Shown here: positions 37,884 through 49,924 of the stretch, piece by piece
Layout: each line of letters begins with the position of its first letter
Numbering within the stretch: the first letter of the stretch is position 1
DNA from: Lonicera japonica
Lineage: Eukaryota; Streptophyta; Magnoliopsida; Dipsacales; Caprifoliaceae
Length of the DNA stretch: 64,000 nt
Assembly (NCBI GenBank): GCA_021464415.1
Contig: CM038463.1
Location: 1,860,001-1,924,000, forward strand
Direction of reading: 5' to 3'
The notes under the pieces: generated by a model
The model's database searches: none
Seen by the model: the letters and a program-made list of their open reading frames with translations, nothing else
What the model was told of the DNA's origin: nothing
Made by a program: the position numbers and the translations under genes

Positions 37884-39374
37884 TGTAGACACCCCAATCC
37901 GTGACCCTCGCAAGAACCCTAACGACCTTCGAAAACTACTATTTTTGGGTCCGGGACCCACCCGAGTACCCGAAACTACCCCGAAAGGGTTTGTTGGCCA
38001 ATAAACCTATTTTTAAGGGAGATTGTCGCGCGACAATCCCTCTTGACACCAGACCATCCACTCTCTGACACATCAGTCTGTCAGAAACATCACTTCAGCC
38101 GTTTGTCGCGCGACATTGGACACATTGTCGCGCGACATATGCCCCATTTGGAGAAGTGTCGCGCGACAATCTTTCCCGAGCAGTATAAATAGGCCAACAC
38201 CCCCAAGGGTTCAAGGCGGCAATTTGGGATTGAAGAATTATTGGCTTATATATGATTTTCTAGTCTTTCATCAAGCATTCTCGATTCTCGTCTTATTTAT
38301 GAAGAATTAGCGAATCTTTTCTCGACACTCGACGTGTCCCGTCTCTGGAATCGAATTCTCGAAAATATCTGAAGAAGGAAAAGATCATTATCGCCGGAGA
38401 TCTCTCTGTCGTATTATATTTTCTTTCTTATTATTATTCTCGTCGGAAAGGTAAAGAAAGTCCCTTCTAGTATTTAAATTAGATATCTGTGTACTTGTTT
38501 TATTTCTGTTGCTTTGTCCACATTTTATTTGAACAAACTTATTGCCAAGTTACAAATAGTCTACCGTTTTCAAAACAAAAGACCCTGATAAAACCATTTG
38601 CAAAACCAGAAGAGTAAGTATATTACCATCCAGATAAAATCCTATTTTCAAAACCCGGACCAGTAAAACTTACTTAGGAATTAAAATCTGGTGTATCTTA
38701 TCTGTTTCATAGATTGTGATATGTCCGGTTGAACTCCCCTCAAGAGTTCTAATTCCACATTAAATTAGTTCCAATAAGGATCTGAACTTTTACAAAAGTA
38801 ATCACTGCACGAGAAAATCGTCATTATCTGAGAAATAATACGGGTCACTCTTTCAAAAACAAAAAGGGATTTGCCATTCGTACTTACATCCTTTAAAGAA
38901 ATAAAGAACCTCGAATTTAAGAACATACATATTTTCATCCCTTTTCCCCATTTTTCCCAAAATTAGGGCTTTCACTTAGAAAGTAATAGACTGTCAATAA
39001 AAGCATCCAAGTTTTTCAACATAGAATAAACATATAAGACCACTAGAGACCGAAATGGCGGAATGGGTGCTTAACACCTTCCCAAACCGTAATATAGTTT
39101 CCGAACTCTATAGAATCCTGGTTTCGTAGGCAAACGTGTAAGGAAAGGCTTGCCTATAGCCTTTCCTCTTACATGACCTTTTTTGTCCGTTTTCTCGTAA
39201 AACCTACTGGCGACTCTGAATGAACCCCTTTGCATCTAGAAATAGAACATAGGGACATGTGATATGAATCACCAAAGATACACCAGCAAATGGAACGACG
39301 GAATCCGTTCCGACGTTTCAGACGCCCAACCGAACGGGGACGAGACCCGGGGGTCGCATTTGCGGATTCTCACA
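37884..39374 (+). repeat. 5' LTR of the Tat element
   Basis: 1491 bp, TGTAGACACCCC to GGATTCTCACA. It contains four TGTCGCGCGACA palindromes, a TATA box at 38184-38190 and, near its end, CTGGCGACTCTG-like text. Compared with the 3' LTR it lacks one palindrome unit near 38023. Confidence 0.93.
38023..38190 (+). promoter_or_regulatory. LTR promoter: palindrome cluster and TATA box
   Basis: Palindromes TGTCGCGCGACA lie at 38024-38035, 38104-38115, 38126-38137 and 38157-38168. TATAAAT is at 38184-38190, 15 bp beyond the last palindrome. They are in U3, where Pol II promoter elements of LTRs reside. The CpG-dense core resembles a dimeric operator; the binding factor is unknown. Confidence 0.75.
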
Positions 39375-39383
39375 GTGGCGACT

Positions 39384-40831
39384 TGATGTGCTAAGAAATT
39401 AGTACATTATAACCCACTAATTTATACTTTGGAGAGCATATATTTTTATATTTATTGTATTTTTAGTATTTTTCAGGTGTTTAGAATTAAATTGGAAGAT
39501 TTCGAAACAAAAAGAGATTGGCTGCGAGCATCACCTGTATTCAAGAAATTTTTGGCATTAATCCGTACAGAATTTAAAGAAAACTCCAGAGACAAAAGTT
39601 TGAGATCTTTGAGTTAGCTACGCGTGGGCGAAAACCTTGCATCAATCGGAGTTTGGAGCGTGAAGTTACAGCCGAAATACAGTCAGTGCGCAGAAAAAAT
39701 TAATTCTAGCGGGCCAATTTAATCCAAGCCCACTTGCAGCCAAGTTAATTAAAATAGCAATCCAATTTAATTCAGGCCCATCCATCCCACTTGCAGCAGC
39801 CATGTCAATTAAACCCAAGCCCAAGCCCAAGCCCATCCAAAACCCTACCCATCCCATTCTCTTCCTTATAAATTCAACCTCCTGAGCAATTGAGACGGAG
39901 ACAGAGAGATAGACAGGAGGAGCGGCAGAGCTATCATTATTTTTCATTCCTTCTGTTCTTTTCCTTTCTTTCTTCATTTTGTTGCAGAACATTTAATTTT
40001 ATTGTTGCTTGGATGCTTGTAGACTATTGCAATTAATTCAGAATTAATTTCTTCTTCCTCAATTTATCTGCGCGTACTCAAGTAAGTATTTAATTTATTT
40101 ATTTGTGTATTATTTAATTATGTTTTGTGTTTTAATTGCAAGCATGTTAGGCTAGATTATTATCTAGGGTAGAGGATGATTATATTTGATTGATTCCCTT
40201 GCACATATTCATGCCAATTAATTCTACCCATTTAATGCTGTAATGTTAAAAATAATTCTTCCTATTGAATGCCTATTTTAATTGATATAAAAATAATATT
40301 GGATTCTCATTATAATTTGTTGGATTCAGTTTATGATTTGTTAAAAGCGGATATAAATTGTGTTTTGACGGATATATTGAGTGTTTTGATTTTATATATA
40401 AGTTTGGCTATGGAAGAATTAATAATTAGACTTTAAAAATTAATTGGACTTCAATGATTTTATTTTCCGCATTTAATAGAGTCGAGAGACCAAATTAATG
40501 CGAGACAAATAGTAGAATTTATTAGGCATGAATATTAGGAACATGATATCAAATATATGATTTCTCCATCCTAGTATTTTATAAATTGATTATTTTTTTT
40601 AATATTTTATTAATTGATTATTTAGTTAGTATTTTATTAATTAAATATTTTATTAGTGTTTTTAATTAATAATTCACAATCTCCCAATTTTTAAATTAGA
40701 TTAGGAATTAATCAAAATTAGTAAGTGGTGAAAATATCAAGTTTCTTGGGTTCGACCTCGCACTTGCATAAACTATACTATATACCGATCCGTGTGCTTG
40801 CGAGTAAATAAAACAAGTTTTTGACGCAACA
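39384..40831 (+). mobile_element. Solo LTR inserted in the Tat primer-binding site, 1448 bp
   Basis: Starts TGATGTGCTAAG and ends TTTTTGACGCAACA. It is flanked by a perfect CGACT at 39379-39383 and 40832-40836. The interrupted sequence reads TGGCGACT before and CCGCTGGGGA after, a tRNA-complementary primer site directly behind the LTR. A TATA-like CTTATAAATTC lies near 39866. There are no internal domains. The family was not identified; a Ty3/gypsy origin is a guess. Confidence 0.92.
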
Positions 40832-40848
40832 CGACTCCGCTGGGGACA
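40832..40848 (+). promoter_or_regulatory. Distal half of the disrupted tRNA primer-binding site
   Basis: CGACTCCGCTGGGGAC is the continuation of TGGCGACT at 39376-39383 once the solo LTR and one CGACT copy are removed. Position (one base after the LTR) and the TGG start match a minus-strand primer site. Ogre-type elements are reported to use tRNA-Arg; that is recalled, not checked. Confidence 0.75.
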
Positions 40849-41581
40849 TAGTTAGAAAACTAGACTCATTTATGTGGACTTTTGTTTATCTGTTGAATAC
40901 TTGCTTTTACTGCTTTCCCTACTTATGTTAATTGATCGAGAAGAAACCTTTTTCTAAGAATGGGAGTTTTTCAAAATACGTAATAAAGATAATGATATTT
41001 GTGAAATCAACCTTTTTGAACTTTACACGCACTTTCACAAATCATGCATTGATTCTACGAGTGTGAATTTACCCCAAACCCTCGGAAGTATTATAAGTGA
41101 GTAGGGAGTTGTCTTGCTTGGGCCAACATAAACTGAAAGCATTTACTTCCACTCTCCTTGGCCAAGTACGCCCCCGAGGTATATCGAGTGACGAGAACAC
41201 TCACTTACCCAGGAAGTATATCAAAAGGGTCTTGCACGTACCCGCCCTTGGGGTATATCGCATGGTCTTGCCAAAAAGGAGGGAGCCTGAAGCCTTAACC
41301 GTTCATACACCTGCGCTGCATATAAGATCGAGTCGGCTAAAACACTTGTCAAACAGCCGTAGGGGATGTACCACCTTAAGGCTTACTTTACGACACCTTT
41401 ATAAAACCCGAGTATTTTCTCGACAATTTTTAGAGGTTCTTTTGGCAAAAATCGAGTCGCATCGTAGTCTTCCTTCATCTTCGCCACATGGTTTCATCTA
41501 TAGCTGTAATACGACGATAGACTGGAAGGTTGGGCCGGTCGAGATCATACCGGAAGACTAGTAAGACCAAGCACATTCGAA
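40849..41581 (+). other. Leader of the Tat element before gag
   Basis: Untranslated leader. An ORF at 41097-41561 contains repeated GTATATCG text and Arg/Leu-rich translation without a recognisable domain, so it is probably not a protein. Confidence 0.55.
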
Positions 41582-43369
41582 ATGGCCGATGGACGTGAGA
41601 ATCAAGAAGCAGATCAGAGCCTAGCCGAGGCATCTGCAGTTCAGCCAACCTTAGCCGAGATGCATCGTTTGCTTATGACCGTCAGTAAAAATCTAGCGAA
41701 CCTCATGAACGAGCAACAGGGCACCCGGATTCAAATAGAAGAGCTGACAGCCGAACGAGTCGCACCGCCGGGGTTTGAACGACTACCACCGAATCGAGAT
41801 CCGAACCAAGGACAGTCTTCACAAGTGCTTCCCCCGATCCAAGGAACCAACCCACCACCAATGGGTCCCATCGTAGCCGATCCCGTTCAAACTGACCCCA
41901 ACAATCAGAACCAATGGGCCCCAGATTCAGGCCCTACTTATTAGCAACAAGAACCACCCATAGTTTGGCCACAACCTCAAGTATAACCCGGCTTTGACCC
42001 CCAATACCAACCATGGCCACAAATTCCCGCAAGGCCTATCCAGCCTCCGGCCCCAGTAGCTCCTCTTAATGAATATCCAGACATCAACCGACTCCGGGTA
42101 GTGTTTGCAGAATCGGTTATAGCTCGGGAACAGCCCGACGAGGTGTCAAGAGAGAGTGAAGAAATGAAGAAACTGAAAGAGTAGATGAAGGTCCTACAAA
42201 GGGGGATTTCTCTGATAAAAGGGGCAGACGAGATCACAGATATGAATGCCTTCTCCCTCTACCCAGAAGCAAGATTACCCCAGGGATTCAAGCTCCCTTA
42301 CATCACTAAATTCACAGGAACCACGCCTCCTAAAACCCATCTTCAATCCTACATCAAATCCATGCAAGTATCCGGGTGTGGAGAGCCGGAGTTAGCCCAA
42401 GCCTTTCACATGACCCTCACGGAGGCCGCCCTGAGATGGTTTTTTGATCTGGAGAGACACCACACGAAGACTTGGGGAGATATCGTCACGGAATTTATGA
42501 CCAAATACGGGTCCAACGAGGATTTGAAAATTACCCGTAAACACCTGGAAATGGCCAAGCAAGGCGAGAAAGATAGCTTCAGTGATTTTGTCACACGCTG
42601 GAGAGAGATGGCCTCCCAAATGTCCAAACGGCCCGATGAAGAAGAACAGTTAGAGATCATACAGAAGAATTTTACTCCAGCTGTATTGAGCTGCATGGGA
42701 AAACATGTATTCCCACACTTCAGAGCCCTGTTGAGTATGGGGTCGCAAGTAGAGGAAGAATTAGCTAAGAAGGCAGAGACTGATACCAAGAAAGCCGCAT
42801 ACACCGGGAGAAAGACAGCCACTCCAGCCGTGAATCAACTAAGCTCGTACCCATATCAACAAAATCCATTTCAACAGTCACAACAAGCCCCTCCGATGAG
42901 TTGGCCTACACAAGGAGACTCTTCAAGCGCCGAGGCTAAGAAAAGGAGAAACTTCTGCACCCTCCTCACTTCTTTGGTCAAAAGTCTGGAACTACTCCGA
43001 AAGGCCGGACTGATCACTCCACTCAACCCGCACCCCCTACCAAACCCTATTCCCAGCACTTGGAGAATGAATGAAAACTGTGCATACCACCAAGCAGCAG
43101 GCCATGACATAGAACGCTGCTTGGCTCTTCGCCATCATATCCAAGACCTCATTGAAGCCGGAACCATCCCCGCACCCGGCGGGCCCAATGTTACTAATAA
43201 TCCCCTTCCTAACCACGATCCACCTGCGGGAATTAACGCCTTGACCACTGATGAAGAAGGCTTTGACCCCGTAAGACTCATTCGAGATGACCCAGCTTAT
43301 AAGGCACCCGCTGTGCTACCAGCAAAGGCTCAAATTGCCCCAGGCCTCAATCCGATAATCGACCAATAG
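41582..43369 (+). pseudogene. Tat element gag, with stop codons
   Basis: Starts MADGRENQEADQSLAEASAV. In-frame stops at 41942-41944 (TAG), 41984-41986 (TAA) and 42182-42184 (TAG) break the proline-rich N-terminal part. From 42185 the frame is open to 43369. It contains the plant retrotransposon gag core: LPYITKFTGTTPPKTHLQSY, FHMTLTEAALRWFFDL, FSDFVTRWREMASQM. A zinc-knuckle-like CAYHQAAGHDIERC lies near 43079-43120. Gag would package the RNA in cytoplasmic particles. The stops sit where glutamine codons are likely (CAG/CAA to TAG/TAA), which fits deamination rather than programmed readthrough. Confidence 0.85.
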
Positions 43370-44823
43370 ATGGCTAAGATGAACTTCCTACCCGGGCAAG
43401 GTTTAGGAAAGGCGAATCAGGGGATCTCACAGCCACTTGCAATCAAAACGAATCCCGAAAAATCTGGGATATGATGGACCCAGGATAAGAAGAAGCAACC
43501 GTGGAAACCCCGAGACCTTCCCAATGAGACAATTTGTATGACAGAAACCTCCCCTGGAACTTTCAGTTGGTCGGCAGAGCCAGAATCATCAGAAACCCTA
43601 GAAGGATCAGACCCAGCATCTCTTTGGATACAACAAATTACCCGTTCAGGAAGGGCATACCAGCCACCGTCAATGGATGCCGAGAAATCATCATCTCCTA
43701 AGGAAATATGAGAAGATCGAGTGTTGGAACAGTTGAAGAAAACTCAGGCACACATCACCATTTGGGGCCTCTTAGTTGCCTCCAAACCTCACAGGACCGC
43801 CTTCATCAAACTTCTAGACGAAGCCGTCATATCACCAGATTCTACACCCAAACAACTACCAAACATGATCGGGTCGCTTATAGTCCAAAGAAGTCTGTCG
43901 TTTTCAGATGAAGACTTATCACCATTGGGAAGGAAACACAGCCTGGCCCTTCATATCACCGTCCGGACCGAGAAAAAATCCTGCCACAAGTCTTCATCGA
44001 CAATGGGTCAACCATAAATGTCTACCCCCTGAAGACCGCCAGATGCCTGGGTATCTTAGACTCAGAACTTTCCCCATCAGCTGTGACTGTTAGAGCCTAT
44101 GACAACACCAGAAGGGCCGTTCTGGGTTCCTTAAAACTAGATCTCATGGTCGGTCCCGGAAACTTTCCGTCCGACTTTCAAATCATAGACATTCCCTCCA
44201 GTTTTAACCTCCTATTGGGAAGAGCATGGCTACACGACATAGGAGCACTCCCATCCTCCTTACACCAGAAGATCAAGATACCATTCGAAGGGAATATAAT
44301 TACCATCAAAGGAGATCCTAAGAGGACCTTGGCAGATCTGGAATTACCTGTTTTGGACATCGGGAGCCAAAGCATACAGTTAGGAGGCTTTTCTTACGAG
44401 CCTCAAGTACAGGCTCTCACCACCCAGAGAATCGAGTATCTACCCCCTGATAATATTCCCGGTCTCAGCACCAAGATCACAAATATGCTAAGAATGATGA
44501 AATATTTACCTGGAGCCAGTCTAGGAATGGGGCAGCCAGGGTTACTCCAAGCCGTAGAACCAGTGACGAGGCACGAAAAAGAAGGGTTGGGGTACCAACA
44601 CACCGAAGAAGACGACCAAGAGAGAATGAGCCGAGGGCCTCAGTATCCGAGTTTTAGCTCTCTGAATGGGTTTTCGTCAAAGAATGAGAAGACTTCCCCT
44701 TTTGCAGCTTTCAAGAACCTTGGAGAAACAGCGACGGAGAGAACCTTCCAGGATGGGAAATCTTCTATGAAGAGGACCTTTATATCAAGGAAAACGTCAT
44801 ACACAGCTTCTCTACCAAGTTGA
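43370..44823 (+). pseudogene. Tat element aspartic protease region
   Basis: The frame continues past the stop at 43367-43369 with further stops (such as TGA after KSGI near 43470). The protease signature VFIDNGSTINVYPL is encoded with DNGS at 43999-44010. FNLLLGRAWLHD near 44202 is the conserved distal protease motif. The ORF from 44083 is open to the stop at 44821-44823. Retroviral-type proteases are homodimers that cleave Gag-Pol; the DNG(S/T) variant of the usual DTG/DSG triad is common in this clade. Confidence 0.82.
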
Positions 44824-45455
44824 CAATCGGGCCGAAGGAAGAAAATGAAGACAAAAAAGATGAAGAGGAAGAAATGATCTGAGATTTCTTCGACATCATG
44901 GCTTTGGGGGATAACAAGCCAAGAGAGGACCATGTACACTTTATACACGCTGATTCATATTACCAAGGAGGAAGGGGAAAGAGTGAAATTGTAAAGGTGA
45001 GAGGTAAGAGTGAGGGTAAGGCTAGGGATGAGTCACTCCTAGATTTACTTTTTAAACTTGTACCTGTAAACACCATTGTCAATGAAGAAGACTCTGTTTT
45101 ACGTTATCCTGTTAATTTTAATTCTGTAATTGCTTATATGGAGTTGGAGAGACTAAACGAACACCCTGAACGGGAGGAGCAGCGTATACAGAGCGAGGAA
45201 GGAAACACTCTTGGGATTAATCTCGGGACAGAAGAGGAAAGAAAGCAGGTTCGTATTGGGGCAAGTCTAAGTGAGACAGAAAAAGAAAAATTCACACAAA
45301 CTCTGAAAGAGTACGCGGATATCTTCGCCTGGTCCTATGCAGATATGCCAGGTTTGAACAGCCAGATAGTTATACACGAGATACACACCAAGCCGGAATT
45401 CAGGCCCGTCAAAAGAAAGGGAAGGCCATGTACCAGCCTTACGAGCCTTCTTTGA
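44824..45455 (+). pseudogene. N-terminal RT remnant, ending at a deletion
   Basis: ORF 44898-45455 reads the linker and the first RT residues: YADIFAWSYADMPGLNSQIV and HTKPEFRPVKRK. The frame then runs out within 12 codons. The next recognisable text, at about 45422 in another frame, is GHVPALRAFFDRLRQ, which belongs after the YVDD palm. Roughly 200 codons, including the catalytic aspartates, are missing, so no active reverse transcriptase can be made. Confidence 0.85.
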
Positions 45456-45474
45456 CCGGCTCCGCCAGTATCAG

Positions 45475-46725
45475 ATGAGACTCAATCCGCAAAAATGTGT
45501 GTTCGGGGTAACCAAAGGAAAACTCTTGGGGTATGTCGTCAGTAAAAAGGAAATCGAGGTAGACCCTGCCAAAGTCTTAGCTATCCGAGACATACCCGAG
45601 CCCCGTACTGAAAAAGAAGTCCGGGGATTTTTGGGTAATCTGCAGTACATCAGCAGGTTCATTTCTCAGCTCACTCAAATTTGCGAACCCATCTTCAAAC
45701 TCCTGAGGAAGTCATCACCAGGAGAATGGGACGATCAGTGCCAGGAAGCTTTTAACATAATAAAAGACTACCTCTCCAAACCCCCAGTGTTAGCCCCACC
45801 ACAAACCGGACTACCACTAATTCTATACCTTACCGTCATTGATTCAGCTGCAGGAGCCATGCTAGCCCAACATCTGACCGATACACGGAAAGAACAGGCC
45901 ATCTACTACATCAGCAAGAAACTGTCCCCATTCGAGATAAACTACATCCCATTGGATAAATCATGCACCGCTCTTGTCTGGGTAACACAGAAATTACGGC
46001 ACTACATGTTGGTTTTTCCGGTCATCCTGGCATCACGAATTGATCCGTTGAAATACCTTTTCGAGAAACCAGCTCTCTCGAACCGTATGGCAAAATGGTT
46101 ATTTTTGCTCTCCGAATTCGACATCACCTACATGACCCAGAAGGCAGTCAAAGGCAAGATCATAGCTGATTACCTAGCCCACAATCCGATATTAGAGGAC
46201 ATGCTAGAAGAAGCCGAGTTCTCGGATGAAACTATCATGAATGTCAAGGTCGATGAAGACTGGAAATTATACTTTGATGGGGCCGCCAACCGAAACGAAA
46301 ACGGGATAGGCATACTTTTAGTCTCTCCAGACCAAACTCACTCCCCGGTATCGCATCGTCTAGATTTCTTTTGCACCAATAACATGGCCGAATATGAAGC
46401 CTGCATACTTGGGTTAGAGATCGCACTCCAAAGGGGTATAAAGAGAATACAGGTATACGGAGATTCGGCGCTAGTGGTCCACCAAGTTCTGAAGGAATGG
46501 AAGATCAGAGATGAGAAATTAGTCCCTTACCTTGCCCGACTGGAGGATGTCGCGGGAAGGTTTGAGCATGCAGAGTTTTACTATGTCCCCAGGTCACAGA
46601 ACAGTTTTGCTGACGCACTTGCAACCCTGGCATCTATGATTGATATCCCGAAGGGGATGGAAGAAATAACTCTTACAGTACAAAAGAAATCAAGACCAGC
46701 ACACTGCATGGTCCTCGAGGTATAG
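45475..46725 (+). pseudogene. RT tail plus two RNase H domains of the Tat element
   Basis: An open frame of 416 codons. Residues 1-75 are the RT connection (LNPQKCVFGVTKGKLLGYVV, EVRGFLGNLQYISRFISQL). Residues 85-225 are the first, gypsy-type RNase H (WDDQCQEAFNIIKDYL, TGLPLILYLTVIDSAAGAML). Residues 260-390 form a second RNase H with Asp268 (LYFDGAANR), the Glu of NMAEYEACILGLE, Asp330 (VYGDSALVV) and Asp380 (SFADALATLA). All four catalytic acids of the second domain are present. A dual RNase H is the hallmark of the Tat clade. The frame lacks its RT palm, so it is a relic despite being open. Confidence 0.88.
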
Positions 46726-47997
46726 AATGAAGAGGAAGGGGACTCAACCACTTGGTTTTACGATATCTGGAACCTGTTAAAAAATCACCAGTATCCTGAG
46801 CAAACAGACAAGAAAACACGGGTCATATTCAGGAGATTAGCATCATGATTCATACTTTGTGCCGGCAGGCTATATAAGAGGAACTACGACGGGACCCATC
46901 TCCAATGTCTCACAGAAGAAGAGTCCGTTAAAGTAATGGATCAGATACATGGAGGCGATTTTGGACCTCACATGAGCGGCCATATACTTGCCCGCAAGAT
47001 CATCAGACAAGGCTATTACTGGTCTACCCTGCAGAACGACTGTGTTAATCACGTACGCCATTGCCACAAGTGCCAAATTTATGCTAAATCTCAGAAACTT
47101 CCTCCGAAGGAGTTGTACAACATGACTGCTCCTTGGCCTTTCGCGACCTAGGGGATTGACATCATTGGGAAGATTTCACCCAAAGCCAACAACGGCCATG
47201 AATTCATACTAGTGCCCATCGACTACTTCACCAAATGGGTAGAAGCCGAGTCTTTCCAAACCCTTGACGCCAGGAAGGTTGCCCGATTCATCAGACATAA
47301 TGTCATCTGTCGGTATGGGGTCCTACACGAGATCATCTCAGACAATGGCACTCACTTCGAAGGAGAGGCCAATATAGTTATGGAGGAGTACGGTATCACC
47401 CGACACAAATCTTCGCCGTATAAACCACAAACCAATGGGGCAGTTGAGGCCGCCAACAAGAATCTAAAGAATATCCTAAGCAAGATGACAGACACCTGTC
47501 GAGACTGGCCAGAGAAGTTACCATATGCATTGTGGGGATACCGCACCACCGAGAGGGTCTCCACCGGAGCAACCCCGTTTTTTCTTGCGTACGGGATGGA
47601 AGCGGTCCTCCCTGTCGAGTTAGAGGTTCCCTCTCTTAGAGTAATACTAGAGAATCAAGTCAATGAACTGGAATGGATCCAGGCACGTTATAACGAGCTG
47701 GCCCTGCTTGATGAAAAAAGATTGAAAGCCGCGTACCACCACCAAGGGTATCAGAAGAGAATTGCTCGAGCATTTAACCAGAAAGTGAAGACTCGGGGTA
47801 TCAATGAGAACGACATCTTGTTGAAAGAGATTCGAGAACCAGCCAAAGATCCAAGGGGGAAATTCGGGCAGAAGTGGACAGGGCCATACATCGTCAAAGA
47901 GATCGATACAGGGGGTGCCGTTATACTCACTGACTTAGACGGACAGTTGCTGCATTCTCCAGTCAACATGGATCGACTGAAGAAGTATTACCAATAG
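46726..47997 (+). pseudogene. Tat element integrase
   Basis: Stops at 46723-46725, near 46846 (TGA) and near 47150 (TAG) interrupt an otherwise readable integrase. The zinc-binding part has HGGDFGPHMSGHILARKI and HCHKCQ. The core has GIDIIGKISP, IISDNGTHFEG and NGAVEAANKNLK, giving the D, D and E residues. The C-terminal part includes GKFGQKWTGPYIVKE and ends KKYYQ. Integrase would insert the cDNA. The order RT-RH-INT is that of Ty3/gypsy. The stop before GIDIIG is consistent with TGG to TAG. Confidence 0.87.
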
Positions 47998-48218
47998 ATG
48001 TAACATGTGTAGACAAGAACTACGTAAACCTGAGCCCCGACTCAAACTTTTGTTCTTTGTAAAAATCAAAAAGGGGAACGTAGGCAACCTGAGAAGTGAC
48101 TTCAGGCTCGGTTTAAACTTTATGAAGAAATTTATTTCCCAAAAAATAGTCCCTCGTATATTATTTAGGTGGTTCAGAACACCGAAAGTTACAAAGGAGA
48201 TACAGCATACAAAAGAAA

Positions 48219-49475
48219 CTAATCCCTAGGGATTGGCCACACCGGGTCCTCAGTGGCCAAATCAATACGAGCCTCGTCCAGGATCTGATACGCAAAGACA
48301 ATGTTATCATCAGTGGCCCCGGCATCCATGAATCGGAATCACTCCATTTGAAAGGGGTCATCAATCAGTTTTCCTTCCAGGAATTGCTAGCAAGAGCGGA
48401 TAATGTCAGTCCGGAGGGGCCGGTTAATACCAAAACGAGCATAATTGAATTAATGAGTTAGTCGGGCATGCCACATTCTCTCTACTGATAAAGAAACATG
48501 CGGGGTCACAAATTTGGACTCAGAGGAGAAGTTGTTCAGGCCAAGGGGAACCTCTTGAGGAACGTTGAACTGACGAAGAAAACGTCCTTGGAGATAAAAT
48601 GAGGTAAACCAGAGCCCGCGGAGCCGAACATAGTTCTGACCCCCTGTACTAAGCACCATCGCCCTCAGCTTCCACCAAGGAATGTTCCACCGAATAGCCC
48701 GAAAGTTCTCCGAAAACCACACCGTCCAATCAGAGGAAGACGTGGTCAAAGCCCCAAAGAGAGGACGACGGAAGAAATGCGTCGAATTATCGAGCCGAAA
48801 CCCGTTGAATCCCACCGATCGAAAACGCTCCAGCAGCCACATTTATAGTAAGCGCGGACTCCCCCTGAAGAAGGGTGAAGCCCCCCTTTGAATATCATCC
48901 AGACCGTTCAGGGTCTCTGCAAGAACCATGGGGACTATGGACTCTCCATTTCTAGCATGGTAAATCAAGCTCAGAATAGTCGGATCAACACGGGAGGAAC
49001 CCGTCACTAGCAATATATCAGAAACAAGGCCGATCAGGGCCGCCGCAGTACACCCCACGCCGTAAGAGGCTCTATCTTCGTAACGATGAAAGAACCTCAC
49101 CATTTTATGGAGGTCAAGGAGTCCGTCGGTAATAAAGCCGTCACAGGCCACTTGGGGAATGGCTAACAAAGCAATCAGCATATCTCGAGGACCAATTTCT
49201 TATATGGGAACTGCCATCGGGAGACGAACGTCAGAACGCAACAGCCAGGAAAACTCCTCGTAGGTCGGCCAGAGCTCATCTAGTCCAAAACGGAAGAGAT
49301 GGTCTGCAGGACTCCAGAAATACAAAGCACCTAACATAAAGGAAAAATCGACGGGACGATGGCACCAGCCCGCTAAAGGGCTAAAGGCACCGAAGTTCAA
49401 ACCATTTTCAGAAGATATCAAAGCATCTCGGGCATTGACGTAAGAAAAATCAGATTTTGTGTGGTAAGAAGACAT
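48219..49475 (-). pseudogene. Antisense ORF 1 of the Tat element, DUF7745-like
   Basis: Starts MSSYHTKSDFSYVNARDALI; 419 codons with in-frame stops at 49197-49199, 48843-48845, 48450-48452 and near 48390. LGALYFWSPADHLFRFGLDE then LWPTYEEFSWLL, and later VPMVLAETLNGLDDI with YMWLLERFRSVGF-like text, resemble from memory the uncharacterised plant family labelled DUF7745, often found near Ty3/gypsy sequences. No function is known. It lies tail to tail with integrase, 222 bp away, has its own TATA box, and shares the TGTCGCGCGACA-type palindrome with the LTR. Typical composition suggests it was once a real protein. It now looks dead. Confidence 0.7.
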
Positions 49476-49514
49476 TTTGGGAAGGTGTGGGGATGAAGGA
49501 AGGAAGATGGGTGT

Positions 49515-49592
49515 ATTTATAGCAAAAAAGAGGGTGTCTGTGCCTGTTTGTCGTGCAACAAACCCATATCCAGGAGGGATTGTTGCGCGACA
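49515..49592 (-). promoter_or_regulatory. Promoter of antisense ORF 1: TATA box and palindromes
   Basis: The minus strand has TATAAAT at 49521-49515, about 40 bp upstream of the ATG. Upstream are two degenerate copies of the element palindrome: TGTCGTGCAACA at 49549-49560 and TGTTGCGCGACA at 49581-49592. Confidence 0.65.
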
Positions 49593-49924
49593 ATCTCCTT
49601 TAATGTCACCCTATTTTTGCTTTTCTTACACATAAGAATCATTCTTGCCAAAAGAATTGCTTATGGATGCATTCTTGTTCTCACTTTGTTCTTTTGCAGG
49701 GGCCCTAAGTACTACCGCATTATAAGGTATGGCTCATAAATTACCAAATCTATTTAAATTATCACAGATAAGGAATGCATGTATAAACATCAGGCATGAA
49801 TAAAGATTTCTTTCATAAAACCAATAAGGAACAGTTTTCAAAACTAAAATCCTTGTCTACAAGTCTATAAAAATAAAAAAACTACATATCTATTCCAACT
49901 AACAAAAATGCAGAAAAGGAAAAG

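Noticed and set aside
38023..38168. Palindromes as a CRISPR-like or satellite array
   Set aside because: Copies are few, unevenly spaced and tied to TATA boxes, so a regulatory reading fits better.
41097..41561. 154-codon ORF before gag as a possible ORF1 like that of Ogre
   Set aside because: Arg/Leu-rich with repeated leader text and no domain. More likely an untranslated leader.
42406..43110. Minus-strand ORFs opposite gag
   Set aside because: Shadows of the open gag frame; no promoter or domain, unlike the antisense genes after integrase.
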